In this document: in pieces, positions 43,491 through 56,144 of the stretch
Numbering within the stretch: position 1 is the first letter of the stretch
How the letters are laid out: the number at the start of each line of letters is the position of its first letter
Assembly: GCA_964058805.1 (NCBI GenBank)
Contig: CAXKVV010000403.1
Location: 45,687 to 109,686, forward strand
Source of the DNA: Schoenoplectus triqueter
Lineage: Eukaryota; Streptophyta; Magnoliopsida; Poales; Cyperaceae
Length of the DNA stretch: 64,000 bases
Direction of reading: 5' to 3'
Program-made: the position numbers and the translations under genes
The notes under the pieces: generated by a model
Database searches by the model: none
What the model was told of the DNA's origin: nothing
Seen by the model: only the letters and a program-made list of their open reading frames with translations

Positions 43491-43788
43491 TTGTGAACTC
43501 AGAAGACCACTTGACCCTCATTTAACTATACTATTTGCTTCTCTCTTTTAAAGATCCAGAGGTGCCTCGAGGTTAGTAGCCCAGGGTAATTAACGGTGGG
43601 GGCTTGCGCCCACCGGAATCTGCAAGAACTCACAATCACTAAAAACCCCCTGAATGTGCATCCAAATCTCTCTAAACGGCAGAATCAGCCGGCACTTAAT
43701 AGATGCACGCTTGGGAGGGATCTCCGTGTCCTTCTTCCGCATCCCATCGCCCAGCGGCGGTGCGGAGCGCGCGAAAAAGGGTCGCACA

Positions 43789-46128
43789 GTCATGTTTTGC
43801 GCGCCCGGACTCGTTTTCGGCGATAGCAAGGGCGTCGGGTCCCGTTTTCATGTTTTGCGTGCCCGGACTCGTTTTCGGCCATACTAAGGGCGTCGGCTCC
43901 CATTTCCATGTTTTGCGCGCCCCGACTCGTTTTCGGCGGTCCCGAGGGCGTCGGCTCCCGTTTTCATGTTTTGCGCTCCCTGACCCGTTTCCGACGGTCT
44001 CGAGGGCGTCGGGTCCCGTTTTCGGCGGTATCGAGGGCGTCGGGTATCGTTTTCATGTTTTGCGCGCCCGGACTCATTTTCGGCGGTACCGAGGCCGTCG
44101 GGTCCCGTTTTAATGTTTTGCGCGCCCGGACTCGTTTTCGGCTGTCTCGAGGGCGTCGGGCCCCGTTTTCGGCGATATCGAGGGCGTCGGGTATCGTTTT
44201 CTTGTTTTGCGCGCCCGAACTCATTTTCGGCGGTACCGAGGCCGTCGGGTCCCGTTGTCATGTTTTGCGCGCCCGGACTCGTTTTCGGCGGTACCTTGGG
44301 CGTCGGGTCCCGTTTTCATGTTTTGCGCGCCCGGACTCGTTATCGGCGCTACCGAGGGCGTCGGGTCCCGTTTTCATGTTTTGCGCCCCCAGACTCGTTT
44401 TCGGCGGTACCGAGGGCGTCGGGTCCCGTTTTCATGTTTTGCGCGCCCGGATTCGTTTTCGGCGGTACCGAGGGTTTCGGGTCCCGTTTTAATGTTTTGC
44501 GCGCCCGGACTCGTTTTCGGCGGTCTCGAAGGCGTCGGGTCCCGTTTTCGGCGGTACCGAGGGCGTCGTGTCTCATTTTCTTGTTTTGCGCGCCCGGAAT
44601 CGTTTTCGGCGGTACCGAGGGCGTCGGGTCCGGTTTTCATGTTTTGCGCGCCCGGACTCGTTTCGGGTCCCGTTTTCATGTTTTGCGCGCCAGGACTCGT
44701 TTTCGGCGGTACCTTGGGCGTCGGGTCTCGTTTTCATGTTTTGCGCGCCCGGACTCATTTTCGGCGCTACCGAGGGCGTCGGGTCCCGTTTTCATGTTTT
44801 GCGCGCCCGGACTCGTTTTCGGCGGTACCGAGGGCGTCGGGTCCCGTTTTCATGTTTTGCGCTCCCTGACTCGTTTTCGGCTGCCTCGAGGGCGTCGGGC
44901 CCCGTTTTCGGCGATATCGAGGGCGTCGGGTATCGTTTTCATGTTTTGCGCGCCCGAACTCATTTTCGGCGGTACCGAGGCCGTCGGGTCCCGTTTTCAT
45001 GTTTTGCGTGCCCGGACTCGTTTTCGGCGATACCGAGGGCGTCGGGTCCCGTTTTAATGTTTTGCGTGCCCGGACTCGTTTTCGGCGGTCTCGAAGGCGT
45101 CGGGTCCCATTTTCGGCGGTACCGAGGGCGTCGTGTCTCATTTTCTTGTTTTGCGCGCCCAGACTCGTTTTCGGCGGTACCGAGGTCGTCGGGTCCCGTT
45201 TTCATGTTTTGCGCGCCCGAACTCATTTTCGGTGGTAGCGAGGGCGTCGTGTCCCATTTTCATGTTTTGCGCGCCCGGACTCGTTTTCGGCGGTACCGAG
45301 GGCGTCGGGACCTGTTTTCATGTTTTGCGCGCCCGGACTCATTTTCGACGATACCGAGGGCGTCGGGTCCCGTTTTCATGTTTTGCGCTCGCGGACTCGT
45401 TTTCGGCGGTACCGAGGGTGTCGGGTCCCGTTTTCATGTTTTGCGCGCCCGGACTCGTTTTCGGCGGTATCGAGGGCTTCAGATCCCGTTTTCATGTTTT
45501 GCACGCCCGGACTCGTTTTCGGCGGTACCGAGGTCGTCAGGTCCCGTTTTCATGTTTTGCGCGCCAGGACTCGTTATCGGCGGTACCGAGGGCGTCGGGT
45601 CTCGTTTTCATGTTTTGGGCGCCCGGACTCGTTTTCGGCGGTACCAAGGTCGTCGGGTCCCGTTTTCATGTTTTGCGCGCCCAGACTCGTTTTCGGCCGT
45701 ACCGAGGGCGTCGGCTCCCGTTTCCATGTTTTGCGCGCCCCGACTCGTTTTCGGCGGTCCCGAGGGCGTCAGCTCCCGTTTTCATGTTTTGCGCTCCCTG
45801 ACTCGTTTTCGGCGGTCTCGAGGGCGTCGGGTCCCGTTTTCGGCGGTATCGAGGCCGTCGGGTATCGTTCTCATGTTTTGCGCGCCCGAACTCATTTTCG
45901 GCGGTACCGAGGCCGTCGGGTCTCGTTTTCATGTTTTTTGCGCCCGGACTCGTTTTCGGCGATACCGAGGGCGTCGGGTCCCGTTTTAATGTTTTGCCCG
46001 CCCGGACACGTTTTCGGCTGCCTCGAGGGCGTCGGGCCCCGTTTTCGGCGGTACCGAGGGCGTCGTGTCTCATTTTCTTGTTTTGCGCGCCCAGACTCGT
46101 TTTCGGCGGTACCGAGGGCGTCGGGTCC
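43789..46128 (+). repeat. 58-bp satellite, array D (continuation of array C)
   Basis: About 40 units in direct orientation. It starts with the second GTCAT (43789-43793) and ends at GGTCC (46124-46128), where the element 2 LTR begins. It contains a 31-bp short unit and one unit with a larger deletion near 44660. Confidence 0.94.
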
Positions 46129-46439
46129 TGTGCGACCCTTTTTCGCGCGCCGCCGCACCGCCGCCGGGCGGTGGGTTCTGCGGAAGAAGGACACGGAGAT
46201 CCCTCCCGAGCGTGCATCTGATGGGTGTCGGCCGATTCTGCCGTTTAGAGATATTGGGATGCACATTCAGGGGGTTTTTAGTGATTGTGAGTTCTTGTAG
46301 ATTCCGGTGGGCACAAGCCCCCACCGTTAATTACCCTGGGCTACGAACCTCGAGGCACCTCTGGATCTTTGAAAGAGAGAAGCAAATAGTATAGTTAAAA
46401 GATGGTCAAGTGGTCGTCTAAGTTTATAAAAAAGGGATC

Positions 46440-46990
46440 TACGGAAGATGAACCTACAAACAGATCGGTTCAATCTATGGAAGACAAACCTACAAACAGA
46501 TCGGTTTTGTCCTATGGGGGACGAACCTACAAACAGATCGGTTCAGTCCATGCCACCTCGAGATGTAACCTTACCAACAGACCAGGTTAATCTCTTCATA
46601 GGGGGCTTGAGGTGAGTCTACATACAGACCGACTCGACCTCCGTTGACCTAGAAGATAAACCTACAAACAGACCGGTTCAATCTTAACTAGTCAACGACC
46701 AATCACACAAAATACAACTCGAAGCACTGAGCCGGTTGATCTTGAGGTTGGTGAATCAGGAGAAGGGTGGATGTGGCCCACGTGTTTCTTCTCACCGATC
46801 TTCTAGATCATGAATTCGTAGCACTAAGCCGATTCATAAACCTAGGAAACACAATTGCACACAATGTCAAACCTGAAGCGCTGGGCCGGTTCAACATTGA
46901 GGCATGTGTTAGTGAAGGAACCTACCTACAGAACGGTTCACATTCACTGTTTTGTGGATGAATCTACCAACAGACCGATTCAATCTCACA
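46440..46990. repeat. Hairpin cluster of element 2 LTR
   Basis: Arms such as GAACC/GGTTC, GAGTC/GACTC and AACCT/AGGTT are kept, but the loop core reads TACAAACAGA, TACATACAGA or TACCAACAGA in most members instead of TACTACAGA. The whole set has therefore changed together. Confidence 0.78.
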
Positions 46991-47689
46991 GTCTCGGGAA
47001 ATGAGTCAGGAGACAAACTCATCGACGGACGAGTTCAGTCTTGCCAGCTCAAATGGTCATGAATTACTTGTTCATGACACCGAGCCATTAAGATGTCACT
47101 TCGCTCGGACATCGTAATGTTCTTCTTCTTCAAAGTCGACATAACTCTCCATGCTGATGTCGTAGCTTTGGTCAATCTTCAACGAACGTCAAGATGTTCT
47201 TGTCTTGACTAGTCATTCTACATGTTGCATTACTTGTGCAAAATTACTATGTTGCCCTACACCCCTTGTGTGAGCGTATTCAATCATGAGTTACTTGCTC
47301 ATGGCAGCGAGTCATTAAGATGTCACCTATCTAGGACATCGTAATGTTCTTTTTCTTCAGAGTCGACATATACCTCCATGCTAGTGTCGTGGCTCTGATT
47401 ATTCTTCATCAAGCGTCAAGATGTTCCTGTCTCGACATACTTCTTCATGCTGCTATCAAAGCCTTATTCATCTCACGTCAAGATGTTCCTGTCTCGACGT
47501 ATCTTGTTATTCTTCATCAAGTGTCAAGATGTTCTTGTCTCGACATATCTTCTCATATTGCTATTAAATCCTTAATCATCCTACATCAAGATGTTCTTGT
47601 CTTGACTAATCGTTCTAAATGTTGTGCGAATATTCCCATGTGACTCTACACTCCTTATGTGAGCATATTTATTCATTTTTTAAAATGCA

Positions 47690-47724
47690 CAAAGTCTATT
47701 ATATAATATCTTTCATTATCATGC

Positions 47725-47771
<47 letters not shown>

Positions 47772-48890
47772 TTTATTTTTAAACTCTATTTATCTATGTA
47801 GAAAATTATTTACAAAAATAATAGGAAAAGGGGTTACTATTAATATTTTTGGGATTTTGTAATAACTAAAGTAGTAAAATTTTATTTTTATTATTTCTAA
47901 ACTCTATTTATTCTGTAGAAAATCACTTACAAAAATAATAGAAAATAAAATGGCTATGATTTTTATTTGTATTTTTAAAATGTTTATAATAGCTAAAGTA
48001 ATAGAATTTTGTTATTATATTCTATTATATTGTAATACTATTCATTATGTAAGAATCATTTACAAAATCAAAAGATGGTTAGCTATACTATTTTACTATT
48101 ATTATATTTCTTATTATTATTATTTTTTATTTTAATATCTATAATAGCTAAAAGAAATCATTACTAATATTCTATCTTATTTATTATATTATTCATTATA
48201 TCTATTTTTATTATTTCTATTTACTATCTATAGAAAAATATAAGATTTTTTTTTATTATTACTATTATTAGTTGAAAAATAGCTATAAGAGATGAAATTT
48301 ATTATACTTTTATTATAACTATTATTTTATTTACATTTTATTCATCAAAAGTATTTTTATTGTATATTTGCATAGAAATAACAAAAGAAATACAATTCAT
48401 ATTATAAAACTATATTATTATTCTTTATTATAATAGAAAATGTATAGTAGTATATTTTTTTGTATATTTTTTTATTATTATTATTTTTTATTATTATTTT
48501 TTTATTCTTTTATAGAAAATATCAATATAATATCTATTATTATTATTATTATTTTTTATCAAAGAATATAGCTAATCTCATTTTTTATTATAGTATATTA
48601 CTATCATCATTATTTATTTCATGAAAAAAATCACTAAAATATATCTAGTTATTATTTATGATTTTTATTTATATTTTTTTGAATTTTTATAGCATTTAAA
48701 ATGACAAGTCAAAGCTAGGTCAACTATATCAATATATGTAATGTATTTTGCTTTTAAATTGTTTTATCATGATTATATTTTTAAAACTGGAATATTATTG
48801 TATAGGAAAATAGTATGAAAAATAAGGAAATTTTAGAAACAAATTTGAGTCAATTTGGAGTTCAATAGCATTTCCAAATCATTTATTTAC
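47690..48890. other. AT-rich stretch of element 2 LTR
   Basis: Includes a (TTA)n microsatellite at about 47725-47770 and many TTATTATTAT runs. No gene seen. Confidence 0.8.
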
Positions 48891-51222
48891 TCCATATTAT
48901 TACTATTCTGTTATTATTTAATTAATGGGCCTAATCTGGGCCGCCAGATCTGCTCCAAGATCAGCGCTCATCTTTCAGATAGTTCTATTCTTATTTGGGC
49001 CGCCGGATATGCCTCAAGATTAATTCGTATTAGATGGACGGCCCAGATTCATATCCATATCTCTGTTTAATGCGACGCTTTACTTCGCACGTCCGATCCC
49101 TTCAAGATTCACACACGCGCGTCAATATACGTGCTGCTGCGATTCTCTGACTCCCCAGTCAATATGAGTTCCAAGATTCGTGCTATTGGCGACGCCGGCG
49201 ACTGCGGCCACCTCCCTCCGATCAGGAGACTGCCTCAGGGTCGTCTTGCCGTGAGGGGTTGATCTACGGCGTTTGATTAATGATCTGTGCGGTGAATCAC
49301 ATGGTATGCCAATGCCAGATGGGTTGATTTGGTACCAATCGGTACCGAATCTCAATTCTTAGAAATTCAATGGAATTGATCAATACTTTGTACAATTAGA
49401 TGCCCTGTTTACATCGTTTATGTATGTTGACATGAATTAACATGATTATTGTAGCTCTAATTGACTCAATGAATCATACTTGACAAATGCTACTCGGGGT
49501 ACAGTGGTGCAGTTCGGTACCGAAGATATAGACACGAATTGTAACCAAATTTAACGATGTTTTTGGCAATTCAGAGTTGATAATGCATCGTTTAACATGT
49601 CTATAGGAATCTAGCTGACATTACATATCTAATTTGGATGATAATTACATTATGAGCTAATGGAATTGACACAGTGCAACATCGCCCGATACCGATCGTC
49701 TTTCACTCAAAATTCCGACTATTCATCCACTCTCAATGCGACTTATGCACCTAATATGCTTTATAATGACAATTATGACTGAGCTATATCCAATTATGCA
49801 TGCAATCTTCCCTAATCTCAAGTTTGGAACTAGATTGAACTGATACGACGCGACAACATGCAGAAAATCATGAATTCAGTCGAGTTCTCAAGTTGAAACT
49901 GAGATCAATCGACTTTGAACAACACTAAAACCTTAAATACATAAGATACAAACACAGACTGAGATGAATTTGGCGTTTAAACAAAGAATTAAATCAAGAA
50001 TCCCCACTGGTATCGAGTTCTCAGGTTTTAACCGAGATCAATCGATTTAACCAGCTCAATTACGACTTCTGTGATCAAGATTCACTCAAGAAATGAAGCA
50101 AATATAAGGATCAAATCAAGCAATTCACAAACAAAAGAGTAAAAAGGTGAAAATCAAAAGAAAAAGATAGAAAATTTGCTGACGATTATACTGTTATTAC
50201 AATGGAAGTTTGAATTACATACCTTTCTTTTGAATTACCACAAATCAAGCTTCCAAATCACTAATTGACTGTGATCCAAGAATGACAGAGCTCTTTTCTT
50301 GAAGGATTGAAGAAATTCAATCGAGTTCTCAAGTTTGCAACTGAGATCAATCGATTCTATTACTTCTTCTTCCTATTCTTGCTCTCTTTCTCTCTGTCTT
50401 TCACTATTAGCTCTCAAATGGGTGTTTCTATGCTCTATTCTTGCGTGTGTATATGTGTTCTCCATGAATCAGATGTTTATATAGGCAATTGGGATGGTGC
50501 ACCAAGGAATTAGAACTGTACACCACTCATACACCAACAATTGGACTTCCTTGGCTCATGGGTATGGTTCTTCAATTCTGTTAGTGCTTCTGTTGCGATG
50601 TGGGCCCCTATTCAAAGAATCCAAAGCTTAAGCCTTTCACTGTTGACCATGTTTGACTCCACTTCTTATCTGTTGCTAGAACCTTCTAGAGCATCTAAAC
50701 ATACTATATATACTCACTCTAATGCATCTAGGATACCCTTCTACCCTCTGCCATTGTTATCTTCTTCCAAAGCTCAAAGCTTTATTACCCGATTCCATCT
50801 CTTGGCCAAAAGCATAGCTCCTTCATCCAATTATCAATCTCCATCACTTCAACATCATCGTAAGAGTGCATAGAGGCTATAAGCACTGCCAATTCGAGTT
50901 TACAACACAAGGTCTTAATTTTCATCAATTTGCCCGATTTCATTACTTCATCTCAATTACTTCAATCTATTCCATAATTGCTGCCCCTTTCTTCATACAC
51001 AGTGTCGCCTAAGCAAGTGGAGAAGGTTTGCATTATCAATTTTTGATTTTGAAGTAGGAATTGAAGTGCTTCATCAATTGCCCGAGGTATTCATCTCTTT
51101 CAATCACCTTATTCACTCATTACTTCTCAATTTTGATCAATTACACATACTCTCCCATGTATAGGCTAGCTCTAGGTGAAAGGAATTGGAGTTGCGAGCT
51201 TTGGAGAGCTTGATCACCTCTA
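48890..51222. other. Mid-section of element 2 LTR, non-coding
   Basis: No convincing coding frame. It contains several short near-repeats (ATTCAATCGAGTTCTCAAG and GTTCTCAGGTTTTAACCGAGATCAATCGAT at 49880-50350) and the TATA B candidate at 50478-50483. Confidence 0.55.
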
Positions 51223-51361
51223 ATGGCGCCTTCTGCCTCGTCGAGAAGAAGAAAGAAGAGAGGGAGGGGAGAAGGAGAAGAGAAAGAAGGGGGTGCGCCT
51301 GGCGCACAGAGTCCACTACTAGGTGGGACCCACAGTCAGAGGCGCAATACAAGTGAGCCAG
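51223..51361 (+). CDS. Antisense gene exon 1 (LTR-borne), element 2
   Basis: ATG at 51223, 46 codons (MAPSASSRRRKKRGRGEG..., ends RRNTSEP), then CCAG|GTACAC. Length 139 = 3n+1, phase 1, matching the acceptor at 53193/53194. Basic, with an NLS-like RRRKKR. Compared with L1 (166 nt) and the solo LTR (145 nt), lengths differ only by multiples of three. Confidence 0.6.
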
Positions 51362-53078
51362 GTACACACCGCTTCTTTCTTTTGATTTAAATCTCTGATT
51401 AGATCTGTGCATAGGCCTGGTGCATGATTGCCTGTGTGAGCTATACATTCATAATCCTGACAAATGGGCCCCACATGTAAGTATATGAATCTCGGCCCAT
51501 TAGTCCAGCTGTGGATTGATTAACTCTCTGCTTAAATCTAATTGATCTGACTTGGCACACTCTGATAGGTCCACTTGTTTAATCAATCCATTAATCATCT
51601 GTTATAGTATTGATCCATGCTGAGGTGGCTCTGTAGTGTAGTGCCATGTGGCACTAGGGTGGTGAGGTGGTCTCCTCTGGCTGTGCCATGTGGCATAGGG
51701 TTGGGTTAAGTGGACCTCTGGTGTGGTGCCATGTGGCACTAGGGTGGTGAGGTGGCCCACTGGCTGTCTGCCACGTTGCACTAAGGTGGGGCCCACCTGT
51801 CAGTGACTCATACCTGGGTGGGGCCCACTTGCTGACATGGCCCAATGAGAGGTTGCCACGTGGCACACCCTCTCTCTTCGCTTATTTTATTCCCTCTGTG
51901 TTTCTTTCACCCAGTTTGTACCCAGAGCTGCTGTTATCCCCAACTTGCACCCAGAACTGCTCTGATCAAATCTCAGCCCTTGATTAATCCCTTTATTCTG
52001 CCTTTATTTTCCTTGAATTTATTCTGATAGCTCCACTTATCCAAAAATTATGAAATTTTCACCAAAAATTCCTAAATTCATGATGATCATCCCTGTAATT
52101 TTTAATTCCATTTTTGCCCTTGCCTCTCTAAATTAAAAATTCTTTTATCCATAAAACCCTAATATTCCTTATGAATTAATCCCTGATTTCAATTGTAGCT
52201 CAATGTCTCTGCCAATTATCTCCCTTTTGCAGAAACCACCCTAACTAAATACCAATTAGACTTATATTGATATTCATTAGGGCTTGATTTGATCAAATGC
52301 TGACTACTTATCAGCAATTAATACAAATCTAGACTTGATCAGGTGGTTGCTCCCAGCTTTGGCACCTGATCAGTCTTGTGAAATTGACTTTCAATCCCTT
52401 AACATGAGGGTGACTTGGTCAAAGAACTGACTACTTATCAGTAATTGACACAAATCAAAGCGTGGTTAGGTGGTTGCTCGCAGCTTTGGCACCAGGTCAG
52501 CCTTGAAAGCAAAATCACATTTGGAATTTCTTATAACTAGTTGCATCAAAATGCTAGCTTGGCATTGACATCATTTCATGTAGCATAGGGATTATACTGC
52601 TTCAGCTCCTTTCTAGGGTTAGCTCCAAAGGCAGATTTTTAGGGTTCAATTCTGACCCCCTTCAATAGGTCACTGAGGTGTGGGGCCCACCTGTCAGTGA
52701 AAATGGTCACATGGTGACTCATCAAACAGGCTATGTTGTTAGATTCATCTACAAGGGACTGCCAGGTGGGTCCCACTTGTCAGAGAAAATATAATCACAT
52801 GGTGACACCCAAGAGGTCTCCTCTCTCCCTCGATCTTCTTGGCTGTCACTCATGCTGAGTGGATAGAGAATAGCGGGGTATTTATACTCTTCACTTCATG
52901 CTCAGCATTCCATTGTGGGACTAATGGATTTGTTCCGGGGTTAGGCAGCGACCTCTCCTGATCAGTGGGCCATCTTTTCATTGCTCTCTCTTCTTCCCTC
53001 TTCTTATGATTTATCATTAATCATCAATTTATTTTATTTATTCATTTATTCATCCTTGAAACTTTTCAAGGGTAAACA

Positions 53079-53130
53079 AAGAGCCACCCACCAAGACGAG
53101 TCTTGAATGCTCGAAAGGCTTGTCTTGGTG
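53079..53130. promoter_or_regulatory. PPT-like region and adjacent hairpin, element 2
   Basis: Same arrangement as 8392-8443: GGTGGGTGGCTCTT (sense) next to the LTR, and arms 53089-53104 and 53115-53130 pairing over 16 bp with two G-T wobbles. The changes relative to element 1 keep wobble pairing. Confidence 0.6.
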
Positions 53131-53193
53131 CATTATTCCTTATTATTCATCATTTCATTTCTCATGACGTCTTCTCTTCTTCGGATATTGTAG

Positions 53194-55232
53194 TTTCATC
53201 TCATGACGCCATTCCGCGTCGCCCCTTGAGTCATTATCATTCTTTTTATGAGGATCCTAGCGATTGGACTCCTCTCGTCTCAGCCATCCGAGCGACTCCT
53301 GTCTACCCGCGAGGCGGCGGTTTATTCTTCAGGGATGATCAGCCTCATGACATCATGCCCCTTCAGCCCTTAGGCGTTGCTTCCACAGCTCCTTTGACAC
53401 ATCTCCTGGGCAAGGAGATTATCGATGGGGAGGCTCACAGGTGGACTACTGCTCCTTTCATCACTCCCTTGGAGTGCCATGGATATCAGCTAGAGTGGAC
53501 CCGGTATGTGCTCATGCGGGAGGGGACTCTGCTCAGGCGAGCCGGGATATATGACTCGGTTTTCTTGTCGATGTTTCATTATCATATCGACACACCCTGG
53601 CTACGGGCCTTTTGTGAGAGGTGGAACTATTCCACCAACACTCTATTCATCGATGATCGGGAGCTGACTCCGACCCTCCTAGAGATACAGCAGTTGACCG
53701 GGCTGCCGATCTTCGGTCATTTCTATGACGAGTTCATGGTCTCGCCCGCTGACTCGGGGGACTTCACTCGATTCCCGCCTTCTTTGCATAGGATTTATGA
53801 GATTTACCATCATTTACGGAGGGGGCATCCCGGAGTTCCGTTCAGACATTGGATCGCCTATTTCACCGATCGGGTCCACACTCGCCCTACGGGTCTGGCT
53901 TCCACCAGAGATCCATTTGGTACAGGTCGGATCGAGATTCATCATGACGGCCCTATCCCATCTCAGGATACCCTGTGTTCACATGACATGGATCGGGAGA
54001 CTTATTTGACAGCTTTCATCTCTTGGTGGATTTGCTATTTCCTATTGCCTAGTTCCCCCGCATACACCATTCGGCCTTCGGTGTTCATTATGGCGAGTCT
54101 GATCGCGCGTGGCGACAGGATTTCTTTGGCCGTGCCTGTTCTGGCCAACATTTATAGGTGCCTCCGCGGTCTGACTTCATCTCGTAGTCCTTCACAGTGC
54201 CAGGAGCTGATCCCATGGCATCTGATTAGCGGATGGCTCCATTTACATTGGTCTGGTTCATATGATCCCGGCATGGCGGTCACGCTACGAGATCGTCTAC
54301 CCTTATTGAGTGACTTGGCTGGGGTGCAGCCAGCTTTATTGACTCCGGAGGCTGCCCGGTATAGATTCTTCAAGAGTCGAGACCATCTACGCTTCTCTCG
54401 AGATAGATCAGTGGCCCGTGGGACATCTAGGGTTGCTGACAGGATGGTGATTGACAGCAGGGTTCCCTCTTCTGACTCTTCTAGCATTCGAGCCAGGCCT
54501 ATTGACTTGGAGTACCTGATCAGTATCCGTCAGGGCTTTCTTCCTCTCAGATTGGGCGATCATATGTTCATCGAGCCCTATTCGCCACATAGATGTGCAC
54601 ATCAGTTCGGCTTGGATCAGGATATTCCAGCGCCTCTTCTCCGCCCTATATCACTGGCGGCTGATTTGGAGGGTATCGGATGGTGCTACACTCACCTCTT
54701 CCGACTAGGCACGGGCACTCGCTATCAGATGGTATCCACCTCTAGGACTTCCACCTTCACGAGGCGTTATCAGCAGTGGTATTATGAGACCATTCGCTCT
54801 TATCAGTCATATACCCCTCCGGTGGTCGTCCGGAGTACATGTCCGCGAGATGGCCAGCCTCTATTAGATGGCACCGTTTCGCGTGATCGCAGCCCTTTCC
54901 CGGCCATTGCTGCAGAGCCTGTCGACTTTCAGGGTTTAGACAGCCGGTTTTCTCATGCTCCTGTTAGGACCATTCTCACAGGTATGCTTCATCATCCCTT
55001 TAGGTTATTTCTTTTCGATAAGCCTTATCTCATTTCGACCAATTCTTCTTTGATTCAGAGTTGGCTTATGAGCATGATTACGCGGAGCCCGGGTTCTCGG
55101 TCCCTCGTCCACGAGTAGTTGGCGTTCATTCTCAGCCACATATCGAGCCACCGGCTCCAGCTACCATGGGGAGAGATCGAGACGGCGCCTCTCAGCCGTC
55201 TTCTCCATCTTCTTTTCCTTCTCCCACTCCGG
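53194..55232 (+). pseudogene. Antisense gene exon 2 (plant mobile domain), element 2, frameshifted near its end
   Basis: The acceptor is ATTGTAG|TT at 53193. Protein sequence is very close to element 1 through the PMD (FCERWNYSTNTLFIDDREL, LTGLPIFGHFYDEF, FISWWICYFLLP). A one-base difference at about 55045-55060 shifts the frame so that the first part stops at 55118; the correct frame resumes (AYEHDYAEPGFSVPRPRVVG) and reaches the phase-1 donor CCGG|GTGA at 55232. Most differences from element 1 are at third codon positions. Confidence 0.8.
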
Positions 55233-55309
55233 GTGATTTTCTTTACTGACTCGCCTATCCTTATTCGGGCGCACTTCATTTATATTTCTGATTAGGGTTT
55301 ATTTTTCAG

Positions 55310-55417
55310 CTCGTGGGACGTCTTCTGTAGAGGCGGCCCGAAACGACATCATAGCAGATCTATCGGCGCCTGCGAGCACTGCTATTCCAGGGTTTTGCAC
55401 CGACCTTGCCGTCGCAG
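55310..55417 (+). CDS. Antisense gene exon 3, element 2
   Basis: A 108-nt exon between TTTTTCAG and GTCGCAG|GTTC, open in the spliced frame and the same length as in element 1. Confidence 0.65.
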
Positions 55418-55490
55418 GTTCGTGTGCTTCATTTAATACCTAGTTGCCAGCATGCACTAGTATTTTCATTCTTACATGTAGATTTTACAG

Positions 55491-55907
55491 ACCCTGAGGC
55501 CGATGACATGGCATCTCCACACCGCTCGGAGCCTTTCTTTTACGACGGTCCTGCTTCACCGTCGATCTTATTGGTGCCTACCGGAGATGGTGACTCATTC
55601 GATGTGATTCTGGGGCCAGTGCTCACTCTTGCACTACCAGAGGAGGCTTCTTTAGAGCAGGGGAGTCCATTGGCTGTCGAGCCCGCAGGCGACGAGCCAT
55701 TACTGATCGAGGGAGGGCCATCTCATACTTCTTCATCTCCCGACGTGCAGCCTCTCATGGCCACAGATGACAGAGTCTCGACTGAGCGGGTTGCAGTCGA
55801 CTACGACTCAGAGCTGGATGAGAGTTGGCTGGTGGAGCAGCTATTCCACAGCCCAGAGACGGGGGTTCCGGCTAGCGAGGGTTTCATAGAGCCTCATGCC
55901 TCTCCCG
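55491..55907 (+). CDS. Antisense gene exon 4, element 2
   Basis: Begins DPEADDMASPHRSEPF after GATTTTACAG and ends at CTCCCG|GTACC. It is 24 nt (8 codons) shorter than in element 1 within the acidic linker (around VSTERVAVDYDSELDESW), so the frame is preserved. Confidence 0.65.
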
Positions 55908-55982
55908 GTACCTTATATTTCCTTTATCATTTGCCCGTATTTCACTTTTCCATGTACTCATTCTTTTTATTTTATTTTGTAG

Positions 55983-56072
55983 CCGGGTCTAGTGCACCTG
56001 CAGGTCCTCCTGAGGCGACCGATATCCCTGTCCCCGATTCAATCCCACCAGTCTCAGGCGACGAGGCGATAG
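55983..56072 (+). CDS. Antisense gene exon 5, element 2
   Basis: A 90-nt exon (AGSSAPAGPPEATDIPVP...) after ATTTTGTAG, with donor GATAG|GTTAG. Same length as in element 1. Confidence 0.6.
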   Translation, partial: PGLVHLQVLLRRPISLSPIQSHQSQATRR

Positions 56073-56144
56073 GTTAGATCTTCTCTTTCTTCTATTTCTT
56101 CTTTGGTTATAACAATTTGTCTAACCCATTTATTTTATTTGCAG

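Larger units (their letters stand above)
36551..43788 (+). mobile_element. Complete solo LTR (7238 bp) in array C/D
   Basis: Bounded by TGTTTACCCT and GGGTCGCACA with a perfect 5-bp target duplication. Orientation is opposite to the other three LTRs. No internal retrotransposon sequence is present, so it formed by LTR-LTR recombination or similar. It carries antisense exon 1 (minus strand), a duplicated TATA-box block, G-box cluster (38020-38330), TATA B (39523), the AT-rich stretch (40930-42060) and the hairpin cluster (42690-43490). It is clearly more divergent from L1/L2 than those two are from each other. Confidence 0.95.
46129..53078 (-). repeat. Complete 3' LTR of element 2 (6950 bp)
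   Basis: Ends are TGTGCGACCC at 46129 and GGGTAAACA at 53078. It contains, in order, the hairpin cluster with a changed core TACAAACAGA (46440-46990), the duplicated CATCGTAATG block (47100-47690), an AT-rich stretch with a (TTA)n run (47725-48890), TATA B (50478), antisense exon 1 (51223-51361), the G-box cluster (51600-51870) and TATA A (52879). It is diverged from L1/L2 in sequence but colinear throughout. Confidence 0.95.

Noticed and set aside
44568..45989. Open frame of 473 codons and dozens of similar ones in the satellite arrays
   Set aside because: The 58-bp unit has few stops in any frame on either strand; three units give a 58-residue period. Frames shift at every short unit, there is no conserved start, and indels ignore codons. 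Not a protein.
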